A stretch of 9,739 nucleotides of DNA from an uncultured Chlorobiaceae bacterium (lineage in GTDB: Bacteria; Bacteroidota; Chlorobiia; Chlorobiales; Chlorobiaceae): the NCBI GenBank assembly GCA_903904495.1, contig CAIVCU010000069.1, forward strand, positions 1 through 9,739, given 5' to 3'. The translations under genes and the position numbers were made by a program. Under the pieces are notes generated by a model that was not told the origin of the DNA, did not search any database, and saw only the letters and a list, made by a program, of their open reading frames with translations. Shown piece by piece: positions 6,235-9,739 of this stretch (position 1 is the stretch's first letter; every line of letters begins with the position of its first letter).

Positions 6235-7776
6235 ATGGGTGTTGCTGTCCGTTTGAGCGGTATATCGAAAAGGTTCGGAACTTTTGCGGCGAACAGTAAT
6301 ATCTCTCTTTCTATCGAGGCTGGCACCATTCACGCGCTTGTCGGTGAAAATGGCGCAGGAAAAAGCACCCTGACCAAAATCATCTACGGCATGCTGCAGC
6401 CCTCGGAAGGAGAGGTTAGTATAGCGGGAAACCCGGTCCGCTTCACCTCTCCCCGCGATGCAATCAATGCAGGGATCGGTATGGTTCATCAGCATTTTAT
6501 GCTGATACCGACACTTTCCGTAGCTGAAAACATTATGCTCGGCAATGAACACGCCAGCCTGTTTCAGCATCTACCGCTGAAGCGTATTAAAAAGCTGATC
6601 GAGCAACATGCTCTGGATTTCGGGCTTGCCGTTGATCCTGACGCTACCGTAGAAAACCTCAGTGTTGGGGAGGAGCAAAGGGTTGAAATCCTCAAACTGC
6701 TCTTCCGGAATGCCTCCATCATGATTTTTGATGAACCGACAGCGGTACTTACTCCGTCTGAAACAGAACATCTTTTCGTAACGCTCCGCACGCTTCGCGA
6801 CAAAGGAAAAACCATCATCCTCATTACCCATAAACTTGATGAGGTGCTTACTGTTGCCGACACGATAAGCGTCATGAGAAGCGGAGAAATCATCGGCACC
6901 ATGCCAGCCAGGTCAGTCACCAAACCAGAGCTCGCCCGAATGATGGTGGGACGCAGTGTATTGTTAAGGGTAACAAATCCGACGCCGACACCTGGGAAAA
7001 CCGTTCTCAATATTAACAACTTAAGATTCAGAACTCCGAAAGGCGAAAAAAAACTTCATAACCTCAGCTTCAACGTCAAAGCTGGAGAGATCTACGGTAT
7101 TGCAGGAGTCGAGGGTAACGGACAGAGTGAACTGCTTCAAGCCCTCTACGGCCTCGCACCCGCAGGAACATCCCTGACCGGCGAAGCAATGCTGATGGGA
7201 AAATCACTTATAGGAAAGAGCCCTGCCGAAATCACCCTTATGGGTGTTTCCCTTATTCCTGAAAACCGACTGCGACATGCGGTCATTGTCGATTATACCG
7301 TTTCGGCAAACCTACTTTTCGGAAGGCACCGGGAACGCCCGTTTCATCGAGGAATCGGTTTTGACAGCGATGTCGTGAACCGATATATAACAGCAATGAT
7401 TTCAGAATATGATATCAAGTGCACCTCTCCGGGCAGCCAACCGCTCAGCACTCTATCCGGAGGTAACCAGCAGAAGATCGTCCTTGCCAGAGAGCTCAAC
7501 AGGCCGGACATCTCTCTGTTGATCCTTGCCCAACCTACCCGGGGAGTTGATATCGGCGCAATTGAAACCATTCACAATAAAATTATTGAAGCCCGAAACA
7601 GGGGTATCGCAATACTTCTTATCTCATCTGAACTGGAAGAAATTATTGCACTCTCAACCCGTATCGGTGCCATCTACAATGGTGCGATTGTCCACGAATT
7701 CACCGAGAATGAAGTAGCCCTCAACAGAAGCTCGGAACATGAATTCAAAAAAGAGATCGGCCTTCATATCACCTGA
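6235..7776 (+). CDS. ABC transporter ATPase with two nucleotide-binding domains, nucleoside/BMP type (YufO/NupO-like)
   Basis: The 513-residue cytoplasmic ATPase has two fused ABC domains, as in importers of sugars and nucleosides. Domain 1 has Walker A GENGAGKST (37-45), Q-loop Q86 in MVHQHFMLIPTLSVAENIMLG, signature LSVGEEQRVEI (142-152), Walker B IMIFDEPTAVLTP (D166, E167) and switch histidine H199. Domain 2 has a degenerate Walker A, GVEGNGQSE (291-299), without the GKS/T, then LSGGNQQK (407-414) and LAQPTRGVDIGA. The degenerate second site and the MVHQHFML and AQPTRGVD(I)GA motifs fit the branch paired with BMP-family lipoproteins that import nucleosides. The real substrate is unknown. 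It starts 20 bases after the bchC stop with no clear Shine-Dalgarno, which suggests coupling to upstream translation. The partner permease follows directly. Confidence 0.88.
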   Translation: MGVAVRLSGISKRFGTFAANSNISLSIEAGTIHALVGENGAGKSTLTKIIYGMLQPSEGEVSIAGNPVRFTSPRDAINAGIGMVHQHFMLIPTLSVAENIMLGNEHASLFQHLPLKRIKKLIEQHALDFGLAVDPDATVENLSVGEEQRVEILKLLFRNASIMIFDEPTAVLTPSETEHLFVTLRTLRDKGKTIILITHKLDEVLTVADTISVMRSGEIIGTMPARSVTKPELARMMVGRSVLLRVTNPTPTPGKTVLNINNLRFRTPKGEKKLHNLSFNVKAGEIYGIAGVEGNGQSELLQALYGLAPAGTSLTGEAMLMGKSLIGKSPAEITLMGVSLIPENRLRHAVIVDYTVSANLLFGRHRERPFHRGIGFDSDVVNRYITAMISEYDIKCTSPGSQPLSTLSGGNQQKIVLARELNRPDISLLILAQPTRGVDIGAIETIHNKIIEARNRGIAILLISSELEEIIALSTRIGAIYNGAIVHEFTENEVALNRSSEHEFKKEIGLHIT

Positions 7777-7792
7777 ACAAAATCAGTTAACG

Positions 7793-8821
7793 ATGAATCG
7801 CAAAACAGCCCAGTTTCTTATACCTCTTCTCTCTATCCTTTCGGCACTCGTTGTCAGTACGTTGATCATTCTCATCTCCGGCAGGGATCCGATCATAATT
7901 TTCGAGAAAATATTCCACGCAACACTTGGCTCCGCCTATGGCACAGGGCAGGTTCTTTTCAGAATGACAACGCTTATTCTCGTTGGTCTTGCCGTAGCGC
8001 TTCCCTTTCAGGTCAGGCTGTTCAATATCGGAGCAGAGGGACAGCTGCAAATGGGGGCCTTTGCCGCGGCAATAGCCGGTGCGATGCTTCCTGCCTCTCT
8101 CACCTCTTTTTACGCGCTTTCTCTCTGCATTCTTGCCGCAATGGGTGCAGGAGCCTGCTGGGCGCTTCTGGCTGGAGTCTTCAAGGTTCGCTTCGGCGTC
8201 AATGAGGTCATTGCAACCATCATGCTGAATTTCATTGCCCAGGGCATAACAGGCTACCTGCTCACCTACCATTTTGCAGTTCCTTCAACCGTGCATACTG
8301 CACCGATCATTGATGCCGCAATTATCCCTTCGCTTTACACTGTTACAGGATTGTTCGCAAAGTCCCCGGCAAATCTCACTGCACTTCTTTCGCCCTGTAT
8401 TGCACTCCTGTTCTGGGTAATTCTCTTTAAATCAAGATTCGGTTATGAAATGCGGGCTACCGGTCTGCAGCCGGAAGCCGCCAGGTACGGGGGCATCAAT
8501 TCGGGGTTGCATACTCTTACAGCGATGAGCATCGGCGGAGCTGCCGCAGGCCTGGGTGCCGCAAATATCATGCTTGGCTACAAACACTACTATGAAGCAG
8601 GAATGACTGGAGGAATAGGGTTTACCGGTATCGCCGTGGCACTTCTGGCTGGAGCTCACCCATTATGGATTCTCTGCTCAGCTCTTTTTTTCGGCATGCT
8701 CGAATATGGAGGACTGACGGTAAACGCCTATATACCCAAAGATATCTTCATGATGATTGAAGCCATAACCATCCTGCTTGTTATTTCATTCAGTGCTCTA
8801 GGCAAACGCATTCAGCAATAA
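7793..8821 (+). CDS. ABC transporter permease, nucleoside/BMP type (YufP/NupP-like)
   Basis: This inner-membrane permease has about nine to ten hydrophobic segments and belongs to the BPD_transp_2 group used by sugar and nucleoside importers. VGLAVALPFQVRLFNIGAEGQ is the hallmark of the YufP/NupP branch, followed by FGVNEVIATIMLNFIA and the cytoplasmic-loop-like YEMRATGLQPEAARYGG. I prefer ATG 7793 (342 residues), 16 bases past the ATPase stop, because it starts right at the first hydrophobic helix (FLIPLLSILSALVVSTLIIL). An in-frame ATG at 7739 would give 360 residues and overlap the ATPase gene by 38 bases; its extra 18 residues are polar. Neither start has a strong Shine-Dalgarno. The usual second permease and binding lipoprotein do not follow. 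Confidence 0.87.
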   Translation: MNRKTAQFLIPLLSILSALVVSTLIILISGRDPIIIFEKIFHATLGSAYGTGQVLFRMTTLILVGLAVALPFQVRLFNIGAEGQLQMGAFAAAIAGAMLPASLTSFYALSLCILAAMGAGACWALLAGVFKVRFGVNEVIATIMLNFIAQGITGYLLTYHFAVPSTVHTAPIIDAAIIPSLYTVTGLFAKSPANLTALLSPCIALLFWVILFKSRFGYEMRATGLQPEAARYGGINSGLHTLTAMSIGGAAAGLGAANIMLGYKHYYEAGMTGGIGFTGIAVALLAGAHPLWILCSALFFGMLEYGGLTVNAYIPKDIFMMIEAITILLVISFSALGKRIQQ

Positions 8822-8922
8822 AAACGCCCTCCGGGGATTACTATATCTGGGGATTATTTTTTTTACTCCAGAGAATTATATAATATCAAGTATGGGGTAA
8901 AGCAATATAAACATGCGAAACC
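8822..8922. promoter_or_regulatory. AT-rich intergenic region with a 16-bp-spaced direct repeat and possible -10 element
   Basis: TCCGGGGATTA (8830-8840) recurs as TCTGGGGATTA (8846-8856), 10 of 11 bases alike and offset by 16 bases. CTGGGG (8847-8852) can also pair with CTCCAG (8866-8871) around a T-rich loop. TATAAT occurs at 8879-8884, about 40 bases before the DUF2934 start, but no good -35 sits at the proper distance. I see no convincing terminator for the permease gene here. The paired repeat could be an operator for the downstream gene; this is inference. Confidence 0.3.
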
Positions 8923-9117
8923 ATGGCTAAAAAACCTGAACGTGCAGAGGGAGAGAAAACTCCGAAAAAAAGAAAAAAAGACGACATCGAGTGGACTCAG
9001 GAAGAGCGGAAAGAGAAAATCAGACTTGCTGCTTACTATCGTTGGGAAGAGAAAGGAAAAATCGACGGTTCACATGCGGACGACTGGTATGAAGCGGAAG
9101 ACACTCTTACCGACTGA
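8923..9117 (+). CDS. Small DUF2934 domain protein
   Basis: This 64-residue, highly charged soluble protein has a lysine-rich N-terminal tail (about 1-22, KKPERAEGEKTPKKRKKDD). A compact segment follows (about 29-62): EKIRLAAYYRWEEKGKIDGSHADDWYEAEDTL. The pattern (I)R..AY..WE..G..DGS...DW..AE is that of DUF2934 (PF11154), small bacterial proteins of unknown function. The ribosome-binding site is weak (GGGGTAA lies too far upstream). The gene is set off from the ABC operon by 101 bases and followed within about 30 bases by a strong terminator, so it is probably its own transcription unit. The basic tail could suggest nucleic-acid contact, but that is a guess. Confidence 0.8.
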   Translation: MAKKPERAEGEKTPKKRKKDDIEWTQEERKEKIRLAAYYRWEEKGKIDGSHADDWYEAEDTLTD

Positions 9118-9144
9118 GTTCTCGCTGCCTTTATGCAATTACAC

Positions 9145-9173
9145 AAGGCCATTCTTCAGAGAATGGCCTTTTT
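9145..9173 (+). terminator. Rho-independent terminator after the DUF2934 gene
   Basis: AAGGCCATTCT (9145-9155) and AGAATGGCCTT (9160-9170) form a perfect 11-bp stem with a TCAG loop, followed by a T run (9169-9173). It begins 27 bases past the DUF2934 stop. There is no T-tract on the other side, so it works in the plus direction only. Confidence 0.92.
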
Positions 9174-9191
9174 ATATAGTTTTCAACGTTT

Positions 9192-9365
9192 ATGACAAAA
9201 AAAAATATCACGGCCATTCGGGAATCAATTGTAATTTTTTTTGCCGGACTGTGGCTGGTTATGCGCATCATTCTGGAATATTTCGGCTTTATCAGTGACG
9301 GCAACGACAGAACGACAGGCATCAAAGACCTTCGGGAAGAGTATAAAAAAGCCAACTATAAGTAA
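9192..9365 (+). CDS. Short hypothetical single-pass membrane protein (57 residues)
   Basis: The reading frame starts at ATG 9192 (MTKKNITAIRESIVIF) and ends at TAA 9363-9365. The N-terminus is short and basic. One membrane helix spans about residues 13-35 (IVIFFAGLWLVMRIILEYFGFI). The charged tail SDGNDRTTGIKDLREEYKKANYK should be cytoplasmic or periplasmic depending on orientation; the basic N-terminus and tail leave this open. An in-frame stop (TAG, 9177-9179) lies just upstream, so no longer start exists. There is no obvious Shine-Dalgarno and the gene lies right after a terminator, which weakens the case. The amphipathic layout and normal codon use support it. It converges with the PASTA gene, with five bases between their stops. 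I do not recognise the family. Confidence 0.6.
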   Translation: MTKKNITAIRESIVIFFAGLWLVMRIILEYFGFISDGNDRTTGIKDLREEYKKANYK

Positions 9366-9370
9366 CCTCC

Positions 9371-9739
9371 CTACTCTGACGTTACAACAGTCAATTCAAC
9401 AGGCTGGTCAGGAGAGACATAGGCATTAACAGCAGGCCTCTGGCTGATAACCGTATTGGGTACGAGACTGGCAGAATATTCTGTAGTGACCTTTCCCATC
9501 CTCAGGCCAGCATCAGCAACAACCTGCCTTGCCTGTTCAAGCGACATACCAAGCACATCGGGCACGGCAACTTTTTTCATCCCTTCAGCTGATGCCTCAA
9601 ACCTCCCTACGATGATAGAAACAGAACTGCCTGACTTCACCATTGTCTGAGCCGGAATTGACTGGCTCAACACCCGCCCATTCTCTTCAGACTTAGTAAC
9701 TGTGCTGATCTGGACATTCTGGAGCTTCAGGTCCATACG
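9371..9739 (-). CDS. PASTA-domain protein, C-terminal part (5' end beyond the window)
   Basis: The frame is open to the right edge, so the ATG at 9734-9736 is probably internal. Two PASTA repeats are visible. The first is incomplete at its start (about residues 1-45, NGRVLSQSIPAQTMVKSGSSVSIIVG). The second is complete (about 54-119): VPDVLGMSLEQARQVVADAGLRMGKV, then VPNTVISQRPAVNAYVSPDQPVELTVV. PASTA repeats are extracytoplasmic and bind muropeptides or peptidoglycan in Ser/Thr kinases and penicillin-binding proteins of Gram-positive bacteria. In Gram-negatives, short stand-alone PASTA proteins with an N-terminal membrane anchor also occur, which I suspect here. The protein ends soon after the second repeat. 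Whether a kinase or transpeptidase domain precedes it cannot be seen. Confidence 0.85.
   Translation of the reverse strand, partial: RMDLKLQNVQISTVTKSEENGRVLSQSIPAQTMVKSGSSVSIIVGRFEASAEGMKKVAVPDVLGMSLEQARQVVADAGLRMGKVTTEYSASLVPNTVISQRPAVNAYVSPDQPVELTVVTSE

Noticed and set aside
6564..7019. 151-residue minus-strand open frame inside the ABC ATPase gene
   Set aside because: It is Ser/Thr/Val-rich low-complexity shadow sequence opposite intact Walker and signature motifs.
7787..8272. 161-residue minus-strand open frame across the permease gene
   Set aside because: It is rich in Cys, Arg and Lys as the shadow of a hydrophobic membrane protein gene, which is clearly coding on the plus strand.
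8821..8860. Terminator after the permease gene
   Set aside because: The CCCTCCGGGG stem has only three pairs, and the T run sits in the loop of the other possible hairpin, so it does not look like a rho-independent terminator.
1..9739. CRISPR arrays, tRNA or rRNA genes, and a new defence system
   Set aside because: No regularly spaced repeats, cloverleaf-like segments or rRNA stretches were recognised. The only defence genes are the broken hsdM and hsdS.

Overview
The window looks like the chromosome of a green sulfur bacterium (Chlorobiales: Chlorobium, Pelodictyon or Prosthecochloris type). The best clue is a BchC-type bacteriochlorophyllide dehydrogenase gene at 5252-6214. This placement rests on remembered family features; no search was run.

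Left part (1-4761, minus strand): the remains of a type I restriction-modification locus, order hsdM then hsdS, with no hsdR in view. It carries three separate lesions. (1) hsdM has a frame-changing deletion near 4386-4400, which splits off its N-terminal domain. (2) hsdM is interrupted by a complete, apparently intact IS4-family element (about 1339-2660, transposase 1478-2647) flanked by an exact direct repeat AAGCAGTTTC. Removing the element and one repeat copy rejoins hsdM in frame. (3) hsdS is cut inside its second target-recognition domain by the end of another element (1-111) whose terminus resembles those of the first. The locus should no longer modify DNA.

Middle part (4762-8821, plus strand): after a 123-base divergent intergenic region come four closely spaced genes. 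They are a small YvlD/phage-holin-4-type membrane protein, bchC, a double-domain ABC ATPase of the nucleoside/BMP type, and its cognate permease. Spacings of 28, 20 and 16 bases (or an overlap) suggest one transcript. The second permease and the lipoprotein binding protein expected for such a transporter are not in the window.

Right part (8822-9739): a short DUF2934 gene is followed by a strong rho-independent terminator (11-bp perfect stem, T-tract). Next comes a 57-residue single-pass membrane protein gene. Converging on it is the 3' part of a PASTA-domain protein gene that runs off the right edge.

I saw no tRNA, rRNA, CRISPR array or riboswitch. The strongest observations are the layered decay of the hsd locus, the relatedness of the two element ends, a hairpin around the transposase start, and the linkage of bchC to an apparently incomplete nucleoside-type transporter.
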